Of a stretch of 64,000 bases of DNA, positions 54,616 to 63,316 are shown in pieces. The DNA is from Micavibrio sp. UBA2638 (GTDB lineage Bacteria; Pseudomonadota; Alphaproteobacteria; Micavibrionales; Micavibrionaceae). How positions within the stretch are numbered: position 1 is the first letter of the stretch; each line of letters begins with the position of its first letter. The position numbers were made by a program, and so were the translations under genes. The stretch is from positions 261,611 to 325,610 of the forward strand of contig DENS01000001.1 in the NCBI GenBank assembly GCA_002359735.1. The letters are read 5' to 3'. A model generated the notes under the pieces. It was not told the origin of the DNA. It ran no database searches and worked only from the letters and a program-made list of their open reading frames with translations.

Positions 54616-55596
54616 ATGGACAAACAACAGCGTAAAAGCCCCGACAACATTCTGGTCATTAAATTAGGCGCGCTTGGCGATTTCATACAGGCCACCGGCC
54701 CCATGAAGGCCATTCGCAATCATCACAAAGATGCGCGGTTAACCCTTCTGACAACCAAGCCCTTTGTACGCATTGCCGAGGCTTGCGGGTATTTTGACGA
54801 TATAATCATTGATGAAAGACCCCGGTTTTATGAGCCGCAAAAATGGTTTGCCCTGAAAAAACAGCTGAATAACGGCCACTTTACCCGCGTTTACGATTTA
54901 CAAAATAATGACCGGACTTCGCTATATCTGAAGCTGTTTTCCCCAAAGCCCGAATGGGTTGGCGCGGCCAAAGGGGCCTCGCATCGCAATACTTCTCCGC
55001 ACCGTACAGCCGGGCATGCCTATGACGGACATGTGCAAACCTTAAAATTGGCCGGCATTCAAGGCGTAGAGATTGATACACTGGATTGGGCGACCGGGGA
55101 AGAAAACCATAAAGGTCTGAAAAAACCCTATGTTCTGTTCGCTGCAGGATCAGCACCTGGACGCACGGAAAAACGCTGGCCTGCGCAAAAATATGGTGTC
55201 TTGGCCTCTCGCATCCATGATTTGGGGTATCAACCTGTCCTGATTGGGACGATTGCGGAAATTGACGTAAACCACATTATTAAGAAGGCCTGCCCGCAGG
55301 CGCTGGATTTAACCGCCAAGACATCCCTTTTTGATCTGGTCGCATTGGGGCGCAATGCCGCGGCGGCAATTGGCAATGATACCGGACCAATGCACCTGAT
55401 TGCACCGACAACATGTCCCTGCACGGTATTATTTTCCCGCCACAGCAACCCGAACCGCCATGCCCCGAAAGGCATCAATGTAAATGTTATTTACCGCGAA
55501 GATTTGGAAAGTTTAACGCCGGAAGATGTTTTGCAGGCATTTTCGCCTAGACACGACCTTGCCCAGACCGCCAAATGCAGCACAATATCACATTAA
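54616..55596 (+). CDS. glycosyltransferase family 9 (heptosyltransferase-like)
   Basis: A 326-residue GT9 protein (ADP-heptose:LPS heptosyltransferase family). Typical features: ILVIKLGALGDFIQATG near the N-terminus and NDTGPMHLIA in the C-terminal domain. I chose the ATG at 54616 after the GT4 stop; an ATG at 54589 would overlap the GT4 gene by 14 bases. The acceptor sugar is unknown. Confidence 0.88.
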   Translation: MDKQQRKSPDNILVIKLGALGDFIQATGPMKAIRNHHKDARLTLLTTKPFVRIAEACGYFDDIIIDERPRFYEPQKWFALKKQLNNGHFTRVYDLQNNDRTSLYLKLFSPKPEWVGAAKGASHRNTSPHRTAGHAYDGHVQTLKLAGIQGVEIDTLDWATGEENHKGLKKPYVLFAAGSAPGRTEKRWPAQKYGVLASRIHDLGYQPVLIGTIAEIDVNHIIKKACPQALDLTAKTSLFDLVALGRNAAAAIGNDTGPMHLIAPTTCPCTVLFSRHSNPNRHAPKGINVNVIYREDLESLTPEDVLQAFSPRHDLAQTAKCSTISH

Positions 55597-55639
55597 AAGC
55601 GCGTGATTCACAAAACCTGTAGCACTCATAACAGAGGGC

Positions 55640-55981
55640 TTAGGCGACCCCGCCAATTGCATCCAGGCAATAAATATCACTTAAACACTTGAGCAGTGAT
55701 TTCGTTGCTCCGTCATGCATGGAATAATAGATCGTTTGTGCTTCACGCCGCGTATCGACAAGGCCATCACGCCTTAAGCGTGCCAAATGCTGGGACAGTG
55801 CAGATTGGCTCAACCCGACAATCTCTTCCAGCTCCCCCACACTTTTTTCACCTTTGTAAAGCGCGCATATAATAATAAGGCGCTTTTCATTTGACAGAGC
55901 CTTTAACAGCCCCGCCGCGGTATCGACATTCTGTTCTATCGTTTTAATGTCCATATTATATTTTAAACTATTTTGCGTCAT
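55640..55981 (-). CDS. ArsR-family repressor, probable persulfide sensor (SqrR/BigR-like)
   Basis: A 113-residue winged-helix regulator with the SQSALSQHLARLRRDGLV recognition region. Cys39 (IIICALYKGE) and Cys105 (DIYCLD) are 66 residues apart, the same spacing as the redox pair of SqrR (41/107) and BigR (42/108), which form a tetrasulfide bridge with reactive sulfur. A third Cys, 99, is additional. No sulfur-oxidation gene is next to it in the window. A perfect 15-base palindrome lies 97 bases upstream. Sensing function is inferred from the Cys spacing. Confidence 0.85.
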   Translation of the reverse strand: MTQNSLKYNMDIKTIEQNVDTAAGLLKALSNEKRLIIICALYKGEKSVGELEEIVGLSQSALSQHLARLRRDGLVDTRREAQTIYYSMHDGATKSLLKCLSDIYCLDAIGGVA

Positions 55982-56292
55982 GGCGCCACATGTTAAGTTA
56001 TTAATTTACATAAAATTTTACGCAGACAACTCAATATATACTCAGCAATATACACAAGATTAATATCTACACAGTGTTTACAATAATTGTAACCTGCGGT
56101 TTTACTTATTATATACTAAAACAACTTCAAAAAATATTAAACGTAAATAACCATACAAAAAATATTGTTCTTTTATTTATACAAAAACAATAGAACAAAA
56201 TCAAAGGCTTTTAATAATTATCCCAACAAACGATCTTGATCATGCTTATTTATCCTTTATAAAGAATAGAGAATAAATAATAATGGATAACA
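55982..56292. promoter_or_regulatory. AT-rich divergent intergenic region with a palindrome
   Basis: This 311-base gap between the ArsR gene and gmk is markedly AT-rich and has no convincing ORF. It contains the perfect palindrome TTACAATAATTGTAA (56078-56092), and an ATTGTT/AACAAT dyad further right (near 56163-56190). It should hold both promoters; the palindrome may be the ArsR operator. Confidence 0.4.
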
Positions 56293-56934
56293 ATGTCAGA
56301 ATTATCACGCCGCGGTTTAATGTATGTCATGTCTTCCCCTTCGGGCGCCGGAAAGACAACCATTACGCGCGCATTGTTAAAAACAAATCGTGACGTCACA
56401 ATTTCCATTTCCGCAACAACCAGACCACGCCGCGCCGGTGAAGTGCATGGACAGGATTATTTTTTTGTCACAACAGAAGATTTCCGCGATATGGTTGATA
56501 GCGGCGAGATGTTGGAACATGCCAAAGTTTTTGACCATTATTATGGAACGCCGCGCAGCCCGGTTGAAAAGGCGTTAAGCGCCGGTAAAGACGTTATTTT
56601 TGATATTGACTGGCAAGGGACGCAACAATTGCGTGAAATGGCGCGCGAAGATCTGGCCACGGTGTTTATCCTGCCGCCATCGCGGGCCGATTTAGAAAAA
56701 CGCCTGCGCACCCGTTCGCAGGACACGCTGGAAAGCGAGGCTGATATTCGCGGACGTATGTCCAAGGCCGCGGATGAAATGTCGCATTATTCGGAATATG
56801 ATTACGTCATCATTAACAATGATGTCGAAGAAGCCATCCGTAAAGCCCAGCTGATATTAGATGCGGAACGGCTAAAACGGCGCCGCATTGCCGGGCTATC
56901 AAATTTTGTGCGCGGCCTGAAAGAAGGAATCTAG
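56293..56934 (+). CDS. gmk: guanylate kinase
   Basis: Phosphorylates GMP to GDP. The 213-residue protein has the P-loop SSPSGAGKTT, the GMP-binding segment TRPRRAGEVHGQDYFFV, and FDIDWQGTQQL, all conserved in Gmk. Its stop shares the palindromic CTAG with the convergent rsmA stop. Confidence 0.96.
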   Translation: MSELSRRGLMYVMSSPSGAGKTTITRALLKTNRDVTISISATTRPRRAGEVHGQDYFFVTTEDFRDMVDSGEMLEHAKVFDHYYGTPRSPVEKALSAGKDVIFDIDWQGTQQLREMAREDLATVFILPPSRADLEKRLRTRSQDTLESEADIRGRMSKAADEMSHYSEYDYVIINNDVEEAIRKAQLILDAERLKRRRIAGLSNFVRGLKEGI

Positions 56935-57824
56935 CCCGGGCTTTGCGTGCCCGCGGAAGCCTGCATCTTTTCAAGATATTGTGCCAGGGCTATAAAATCC
57001 GCTACCTCTAAATTTTCTGCCCGCGCCATAGGGTCCAGCCCCAATGATTCAATTGCGGTGATGAAAGGTTTCAAACTGGCCCGGATCATCTTTCGGCGCT
57101 GATTAAAGGCCATGGCGGTAATACGTTCCACAGAGGCAAATGACGGCTGATCCCCGCTCAAAGATTTCGGAACAAACCGAACAATGCTGGAGCTCACTTT
57201 GGGCGGCGGCGTGAAGGCCGATGGCGGCAAGTCATATACTTTTTGTACCGCACATAGCCATTGTGTAATAACAGACAAACGCCCATAAGCCTTTGTACCG
57301 GGTTTCGCCGTAATGCGGTCAGCGACCTCTTTCTGAAACATCAAACCCATAACGTTGATATCGTCTTTGTTACCGGCAATAATACGCAGCCACCCAATCA
57401 ATAGCGGGCTGGCAATGTTATACGGCAAATTGGCCACAATACCGCGCGGCCCGGGCGCCAATTCTGTAATATCACCCTCCAGCGCATCCTGATGCAAAAC
57501 GCGCAAGCGCCCGCCTGATTGAGCTTGCAAATCTTGCAAAGCCGCAATGGCGCGCGCATCATATTCCAATGCAATGATTTGTTTTGCCTTTGATCGTAAT
57601 AACGAACGCGTTAAGCCGCCAGGCCCGGGCCCAATTTCAAAAACCGTCATATTGGGCGTCATGTTCGCGTCAATGAAGGAAACGATTTTATCGGTAATGT
57701 TTCCGTCTAATAAAAAATTCTGCCCGAGAGATTTTTCCGCCCGTAAATTATGGGCCGATATCACCTCACGCAGCGGAGGAAGCCGGTCCAGATACTCCAG
57801 CCCCGGGTCAGACACGGGTATCAA
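56931..57824 (-). CDS. rsmA: 16S rRNA dimethyladenosine transferase
   Basis: Dimethylates A1518 and A1519 of 16S rRNA (KsgA). The 297 residues contain KSLGQNFLLD, the SAM motif EIGPGPGGLTRSLL, and the catalytic NLPYNI. It overlaps the end of surA by 17 bases, the common surA-(pdxA)-ksgA order without pdxA. Confidence 0.95.
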   Translation of the reverse strand: MIPVSDPGLEYLDRLPPLREVISAHNLRAEKSLGQNFLLDGNITDKIVSFIDANMTPNMTVFEIGPGPGGLTRSLLRSKAKQIIALEYDARAIAALQDLQAQSGGRLRVLHQDALEGDITELAPGPRGIVANLPYNIASPLLIGWLRIIAGNKDDINVMGLMFQKEVADRITAKPGTKAYGRLSVITQWLCAVQKVYDLPPSAFTPPPKVSSSIVRFVPKSLSGDQPSFASVERITAMAFNQRRKMIRASLKPFITAIESLGLDPMARAENLEVADFIALAQYLEKMQASAGTQSPG

Positions 57825-58773
57825 TAAAGGCTTGCGCCTTTAAATCCTGTAGATGGCGGCGTTGTAAACGTTCCAGCCGTTGCGTCCCTATTGTGCTGGT
57901 CATCCCCTCAACCGAAGGCATGGTCTCTTCAATAATTTCGCGTTTATCACGCAGCAGGAAGATATGGTACCCACTCATGCCTTTAACGGGGGCGCTAATA
58001 CCATTGACATCAAGACCGGTGATGGCGTTTTCAAGGTCCTGATCCAGCTGACCCTGTTGAATCCAGCCCAAATCCCCGCCTTTGGCGGCGCCAGCGGATT
58101 TTGAGAATTGCTGCGCCACGCGGAAAAATGGAACCTTACCATCCTGCATATCCCGCGAGAGCTTATTGGCGAGCGCCCGGATATCATTGGCCTCTTTGGG
58201 GTTATCAATCGCAAGAAAAATCTCGGCGACATGATATTCTGTTTTGCCAATATTATCACGCAGGCGCGACAGCGCATCTTCAACATCAGCATCCGTCACT
58301 ACAATTTTTGGACGAATAGAGGCCTGAATAACCCCGCCCCAGGCAATTTGCGATTTAATCTGCCGGTACATGGTATTGATATTAATGCCCGCGCGGGTCA
58401 GCATTTCGCGAAACTGATCGGCTTCGGCATTATTTTGCTGAGCCAATTGCGCAAAACCGGCCTCAATTTGTTCCTGCGTTACCTCGACCTCAAGGCGCTC
58501 GGCCTCCTGAAGTTTAATTTGTTCTTCAATCAACGCATCAATCACGCTCGGGCGAATCTGGTTGCGCATATTTTCATTATCCGGCATGCCTGACGATCGT
58601 ATAATCAATGTCACACGATCTTTCACATCAGACATCGTGATGGCATCTTCATTCACAACAACCGCGATACTTTCACTGCGGGCCAAAACCGGCGCCGTCA
58701 CCATAAGCTGCCCGGCAACCATTAAAGTTAAAACAAGTAATAATTTACGCATAGAACCTACAAATAATTTCAT
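57808..58773 (-). CDS. surA: SurA-like periplasmic peptidyl-prolyl isomerase
   Basis: A 321-residue chaperone for outer-membrane proteins. It has a signal peptide (MRKLLLVLTLMVAGQLMV), an N-terminal SurA chaperone region (about 35-165), and one parvulin domain (about 170-275) with SAGAAKGGDLGWIQQG. E. coli SurA has two parvulin domains; one is common in Alphaproteobacteria. Start 58773 or 58752. Overlaps rsmA. Confidence 0.9.
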   Translation of the reverse strand: MKLFVGSMRKLLLVLTLMVAGQLMVTAPVLARSESIAVVVNEDAITMSDVKDRVTLIIRSSGMPDNENMRNQIRPSVIDALIEEQIKLQEAERLEVEVTQEQIEAGFAQLAQQNNAEADQFREMLTRAGININTMYRQIKSQIAWGGVIQASIRPKIVVTDADVEDALSRLRDNIGKTEYHVAEIFLAIDNPKEANDIRALANKLSRDMQDGKVPFFRVAQQFSKSAGAAKGGDLGWIQQGQLDQDLENAITGLDVNGISAPVKGMSGYHIFLLRDKREIIEETMPSVEGMTSTIGTQRLERLQRRHLQDLKAQAFIDTRV

Positions 58774-58820
58774 TACGAATACGTGTTACCTATATAGAGT
58801 GGAAAGCCCCTCTATGCAAA

Positions 58821-59789
58821 TCACGATGCCTCTTTTACATTGGCAAATCGCCCGCCAGGCTGATACCGGCTAAGGTAATGCGGTAAAATACTGCTCATCG
58901 CTGTTGATTCAATCCCCAGCGTTTCCAGAGACAGAGCATCCTCGGTAACCACATTATCGGTTTTCAATGATTCAACCTGATCCGGCGTTAACAAGGGGGT
59001 TGGCATCAAAGAAAAGATCGCACCCTGTATTTTCGCAATCGCCCACGGCAAAGTAACCAGAGGTTTTGGATCATGGGTATATTCGAACATAATTTCATAT
59101 AAGTCTTTAAACGTGACCACATCCGGGCCGCCCAATTCATAGGTTTTACCTTGCGGATTATCCGCACCGGCAGACGGATTCATCAGGCACGCCATAACCG
59201 CATCAGACACATCACCAACATAAACCGGCTGAAATTTTGTCTGACCACCGCCAATCAATGGCAAAAACGGAACAATCGGGGCCATGCGGGCAAATTTATT
59301 AAAAAAGTCATCATCCTCACCAAAGACAATACTGGGGCGCACAATACTGGCCTGCGGGAAGGCCGCTCTTACGGCTTTTTCCCCATCAAATTTACTGCTG
59401 GCATACCGGGATGTGCTGGCCTCAATGCCCAGCGCGGACACATGGACAAAACGCTCCACGCCCTCTTTGGCGCAAGCCTGGGCAATCGCGGCCGGAATAT
59501 CGGAATGGATACGCTGGAACGAATTCTTTTTCTTCTCAAACAAAATGCCAATACAATTAACAACATAATCACAGCCCGACACGGCCTGCTCTATACTCTG
59601 GGGATCACTATAGTCACAAGGAAACGGCACAACCTGGCCCACACTGCCGCAGGGGCGCAAGAAATACGCGCTTTCCGGCACCCGTGTCGCCACCTTGATA
59701 CGAACCCCGTGCGCGGCCAATTCCCGAACAATTTGCGTCCCAATAAAGCCGGTGCCACCAAAAATACATGCTGTTTTATAATCTGTCAT
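58821..59789 (-). CDS. NDUFA9-like NAD(P)-binding complex I-associated protein
   Basis: A 322-residue atypical short-chain dehydrogenase. The nucleotide-binding motif GGTGFIGTQIV is at the N-terminus, and SIVRPSIVFGEDDDFFNKFA and the LGGPDVVTFKDLYEIM block are typical of the NDUFA9/complex I subunit 9 group and its bacterial relatives. YASSKFDGEKA provides the YxxxK-like position. Role in respiratory complex I is inferred from the family. Confidence 0.85.
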   Translation of the reverse strand: MTDYKTACIFGGTGFIGTQIVRELAAHGVRIKVATRVPESAYFLRPCGSVGQVVPFPCDYSDPQSIEQAVSGCDYVVNCIGILFEKKKNSFQRIHSDIPAAIAQACAKEGVERFVHVSALGIEASTSRYASSKFDGEKAVRAAFPQASIVRPSIVFGEDDDFFNKFARMAPIVPFLPLIGGGQTKFQPVYVGDVSDAVMACLMNPSAGADNPQGKTYELGGPDVVTFKDLYEIMFEYTHDPKPLVTLPWAIAKIQGAIFSLMPTPLLTPDQVESLKTDNVVTEDALSLETLGIESTAMSSILPHYLSRYQPGGRFANVKEAS

Positions 59790-59848
59790 ATCAGAACTCT
59801 ATGGCAGAGTGAGCCTAAGCTCAAGTCTGTATTTTTATCTTTCAACAT

Positions 59849-59863
59849 TTTACAATATGTAAA
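59849..59863. promoter_or_regulatory. palindrome TTTACA-ATA-TGTAAA in the upstream region of the NDUFA9-like gene
   Basis: A 15-base dyad sixty bases upstream of the gene start, resembling the one in front of the ArsR gene: both contain TTACAAT and TGTAA arms. A TTGACA lies next to it on the minus strand (about 59871-59866). It may be an operator. Confidence 0.35.
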
Positions 59864-59957
59864 GATTGTCAAAATGCGGCAACATGCAGACATAAATACG
59901 CTTTTAAAGCTGGCGCAACCAATAAAATACGGAACTTTATACCCGAGCACAGCGGAG

Positions 59958-62216
59958 TTACAATTTTTGAACAAAGCTGTCCAATACGCGCTTGCGGCCG
60001 CCCGATTCAAATGCAATATCCAGCTTATGCCCATCAATATTGATAATCACGCCTTTGCCGAATTTATCGTGGAAAACCTGATCCCCGCGGCCCAAAATAT
60101 CACCGCTATCCGATTTCACCTTGCGTTCATGAATTGGCGTTGGCGGAGCCGCGCGCCGTTTGGGCTGAAAACCGCTGGAATCCCAATGGGAAGAACGCCC
60201 CGCGCCATAGCTGGCCGCGATATCGGAACTTTTTTTAATATGGGCAGGCGGCAATTCATCGACAAATCGTGAAGGAATGGAGCTCACCCAGTTCCCATAC
60301 ATGCGGCGATTGCCCACATATGATATATAAGCGCGTTTTTTCGCCCGCGTAATGCCCACATAGGCCAGGCGGCGTTCTTCCTCCAGCCCCTTCAGGCCAT
60401 TTTCATCCATTGATTTTTGTGACGGGAACAACCCTTCTTCCCAGCCCGGCAGAAAAACAGCATCAAATTCGAGGCCCTTGGCCCCATGCAGTGTCATAAT
60501 CGATACATGCTCACCCAAATCATTATTCTGGGTATCCAGAACCAGCGCCACATGTTCCAAAAATTCCTGCAGGCTGTCATATTCCTGCATACCGGAGATT
60601 AATTCCTTTAAATTTTCAATACGGCCCGGGGCTTCCGGCGTTTTATCCATTTTCCACATATCAATATACCCGGATTCTTCGAGCACCATGGCCGCCAATT
60701 CGGCATGATGCATCGTCTCCAGCAAGCTGCGCCATCTTTGCATATCATCCATAAACTTCATCAATGTCGCCTTCACCTTTGGCCGCAGCTCATCAGTCTG
60801 GGTAATATCAAGGATTGAATCATTTAAGGAAATTTGCCGCGCCCGCGCATAGGCATATAACGTATTGACCGTGGCGTCGCCAATGGCCCGTTTCGGGGTG
60901 TTAATGATGCGCTCCAGCGCCAGGTCATCGGCTGGCTGCATCACGATTCGCATATACGCCAGCGCGTCCCGAATCTCCATACGCTCATAAAATCTTTGGC
61001 CGCCAATAACCTTGTACGGCACGCCAATCTGTATAAAACGCTCTTCAAATTCACGCGTTTGAAAACCGGCCCGCACCAGCACGGCCACCTCATTCAGGGA
61101 ATAACCCGGCTCCCCGCCGCGCGGGCGCTGTAATTGTTCAATTTCTTCGCCGACCCAGCGTGCCTCGGCCTGCCCATCCCACAGCCCATGCACCAAAACC
61201 TCTTCGCCGTCTCCGGCTTCACTCCACAGCGTCTTACCAAGCCTGTCGCCATTATTGGCAATGACGCCCGCCGCGGCATTTAAAATATGATTGGTGGAAC
61301 GGTAATTTTGTTCAAGACGGATAATCTTTGCGCCTTCAAAATCTTTTTCAAAACGCAGGATGTTGCCAACCTCGGCCCCGCGCCATCCGTAAATGGATTG
61401 ATCATCATCCCCGACGCAACAAATATTATTCGACCCCCGCGCCAAAAGCCGCAACCAAAGATACTGGGCCACGTTGGTATCCTGATATTCATCCACCAAT
61501 ATATATTTAAAGCGGCGGTGATAGTCTTCCAGAACATGGGCATTATTCGGGTCACGCAAAATTGTAATCATATGCAGCAATAAATCACCAAAATCACAGG
61601 CGTTAACGGCGCGCAAACGATCCTGATAGATACGGTACAAAACCTGCATTTTTCCATCCGCGGCCTCACCGGCATCATTTTCATCAACCTTATCGGGGGT
61701 TAAGCCGCGGTCTTTCCAACGATCAATATATTGAATCATGGCCTTGGGGGGCCATTTTTTATGATCAATGCCGTTGATTTCCATGATCTGTTTTAACAGG
61801 CGTAGCTGGTCATCCGTATCCAGAATTGTGAAATTGGAACTCAGCCCCACCAAATCGGCATGGCGGCGCAACATCCTTGCCGCCAACGAGTGAAAAGTGC
61901 CCAGCCACCAGCCATCAACAGGCGCGCCGCCCATAAGCGCACTCACGCGCTCGCGCATCTCAAGGGCCGCCTTGTTTGTAAAAGTCACGGCCAAAATCTG
62001 GCTGGGATAGGCGCGGCCCGTATTAAGCAAATGCGCAAGCCGCGTTGTTAACACCCGCGTTTTACCCGTCCCTGCACCGGCCAGCACCAATACAGGGCCA
62101 TCCAGCGTTTCCACGGCTTCATTTTGCGACGGGTTTAAGCCGTTCAAATAAGGAAAGCGGTCTTGCATTGCGGGGGCTCCCGGGAAAGGTATATCATCAC
62201 TCGTCATATTCTGCAT
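59958..62216 (-). CDS. uvrD: UvrD/PcrA-family DNA helicase
   Basis: A 752-residue superfamily 1 helicase for excision and mismatch repair. Motif Q/I as LNPSQNEAV and AGAGTGKT, Walker B VDEYQDTN, motif III DDQSIYGWRGA, motif IV LEQNYRSTN, motif V LMTLHGAKGLEFDAVF-like (residues about 565-582), motif VI RLAYVGITRAKK. The C-terminal Tudor-like domain (about 695-750) ends as in PcrA, with FHDKFGKGVI. The start is the ATG at 62216 or three codons in. Confidence 0.93.
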   Translation of the reverse strand: MQNMTSDDIPFPGAPAMQDRFPYLNGLNPSQNEAVETLDGPVLVLAGAGTGKTRVLTTRLAHLLNTGRAYPSQILAVTFTNKAALEMRERVSALMGGAPVDGWWLGTFHSLAARMLRRHADLVGLSSNFTILDTDDQLRLLKQIMEINGIDHKKWPPKAMIQYIDRWKDRGLTPDKVDENDAGEAADGKMQVLYRIYQDRLRAVNACDFGDLLLHMITILRDPNNAHVLEDYHRRFKYILVDEYQDTNVAQYLWLRLLARGSNNICCVGDDDQSIYGWRGAEVGNILRFEKDFEGAKIIRLEQNYRSTNHILNAAAGVIANNGDRLGKTLWSEAGDGEEVLVHGLWDGQAEARWVGEEIEQLQRPRGGEPGYSLNEVAVLVRAGFQTREFEERFIQIGVPYKVIGGQRFYERMEIRDALAYMRIVMQPADDLALERIINTPKRAIGDATVNTLYAYARARQISLNDSILDITQTDELRPKVKATLMKFMDDMQRWRSLLETMHHAELAAMVLEESGYIDMWKMDKTPEAPGRIENLKELISGMQEYDSLQEFLEHVALVLDTQNNDLGEHVSIMTLHGAKGLEFDAVFLPGWEEGLFPSQKSMDENGLKGLEEERRLAYVGITRAKKRAYISYVGNRRMYGNWVSSIPSRFVDELPPAHIKKSSDIAASYGAGRSSHWDSSGFQPKRRAAPPTPIHERKVKSDSGDILGRGDQVFHDKFGKGVIINIDGHKLDIAFESGGRKRVLDSFVQKL

Positions 62217-62293
62217 TCCATTAAGCTATGGCGCATTTCATATGCTTGCAAGCCTTTCAGTGAAGTTTGCCATGAATCACGGGGATGAATCGT

Positions 62294-62322
62294 TTGACAT
62301 TTATCATAACGCTACTTATACA
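62294..62322 (+). promoter_or_regulatory. promoter of the histone-deacetylase-like gene
   Basis: TTGACA (62294-62299), 17 bases, TATACA (62317-62322). Transcription would start at about 62329-62330, the first base of the chosen ATG, so the message would be leaderless. This argues against the upstream ATG at 62285. Confidence 0.55.
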
Positions 62323-62329
62323 AAAATTC

Positions 62330-63310
62330 ATGCCTGATACAACAATCAAACATCCTGTCATTTACCACCCGCGATATAAACTGGGCAGCGGCTGGTTAAA
62401 GTATCTGCATAAACTGGATATGGATAAACCCGGCGATTTATACCGCGCCCTGTTGCAAAAAGGATTGATTGATGCCGACCACATATACACAGCGCCGCAG
62501 GCCACAAACGCGCAATTAAAACTGGCCCATAATCAGGATTATATAGATAATAAAATCGGCAATAAGGTCTGGTTGGCCGATGTCTTTCAATTAAACCTTA
62601 TTAAATGGGTTCCCTTCACACTAACGCAGCACCTATTGGTTACGCCGCTTTTATACCATACCGGCGGCACCATATTGGCCGGGGAATTGGCGGCAGAAAA
62701 GGGGTGGGCCATGAATTTGGGCGGCGGCGCCCATCACGCCCATGCCAATGATGCCAGCGGGTTTTGTATGGTGGCCGATATCACCATGGCGATCAAAAAC
62801 CTACGCCAGCGACACAAACATATGCGCAATATCATGATCATTGATCTGGACGCACATCAGGGTAACGGGCCAGAACGTGATTTCGCAAACGACCCTGATG
62901 TCTATATCATTGATATGTTTACATACGGCGTCATGCCCGATGGCGACATGTTTTACCCGGATGACCGGCGGGCAATGCAGCGCATAAACATACCTGTTAA
63001 GCTGAATTTTAATACAAAAGATGATACCTATCTGCAAAAGCTGCAAAATGCGCTCAAGACTGCCAAAACAGACTTCGCCCCGGACATGATCTTTTACATC
63101 GCCGGTTCCGACATTCTGGAAGATGACGCCCTCGGTATGCAAGCCATCACAAAATCAGGGCTCATAGAACGGGATGAAATGGTGTTTGCCTTTGCCAAAG
63201 AACTGGGGGCGCCGATTGTCAGTGTTCAGGCCGGTGGATATCAACCCAATCTAGGGAAAATCGTGGCCGATTCGATCGAAAATCTGGATAACAAGTTTAA
63301 CCTGTTTTAA
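62330..63310 (+). CDS. histone deacetylase/acetylpolyamine amidohydrolase-like, class IV type
   Basis: A 326-residue zinc-dependent amidohydrolase. The zinc and charge-relay residues are in GGGAHHAHANDASGFC and DLDAHQGNG, with DxH and a later Asp in YIAGSDILEDD. The N-terminal HPVIYHPRY and the overall motifs resemble HDAC11-like (class IV) proteins. Natural substrates in bacteria are not known for most of these. I chose the ATG at 62330 (MPDTTIKHP) from the promoter and the family N-terminus; no ribosome binding site is seen. Confidence 0.86.
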   Translation: MPDTTIKHPVIYHPRYKLGSGWLKYLHKLDMDKPGDLYRALLQKGLIDADHIYTAPQATNAQLKLAHNQDYIDNKIGNKVWLADVFQLNLIKWVPFTLTQHLLVTPLLYHTGGTILAGELAAEKGWAMNLGGGAHHAHANDASGFCMVADITMAIKNLRQRHKHMRNIMIIDLDAHQGNGPERDFANDPDVYIIDMFTYGVMPDGDMFYPDDRRAMQRINIPVKLNFNTKDDTYLQKLQNALKTAKTDFAPDMIFYIAGSDILEDDALGMQAITKSGLIERDEMVFAFAKELGAPIVSVQAGGYQPNLGKIVADSIENLDNKFNLF

Positions 63311-63316
63311 TAACAA

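Noticed and set aside
59151..60272. 373-codon open frame on the plus strand
   Set aside because: It runs antisense through the NDUFA9-like and UvrD genes, which both have clear motifs; its translation has no recognisable domain.
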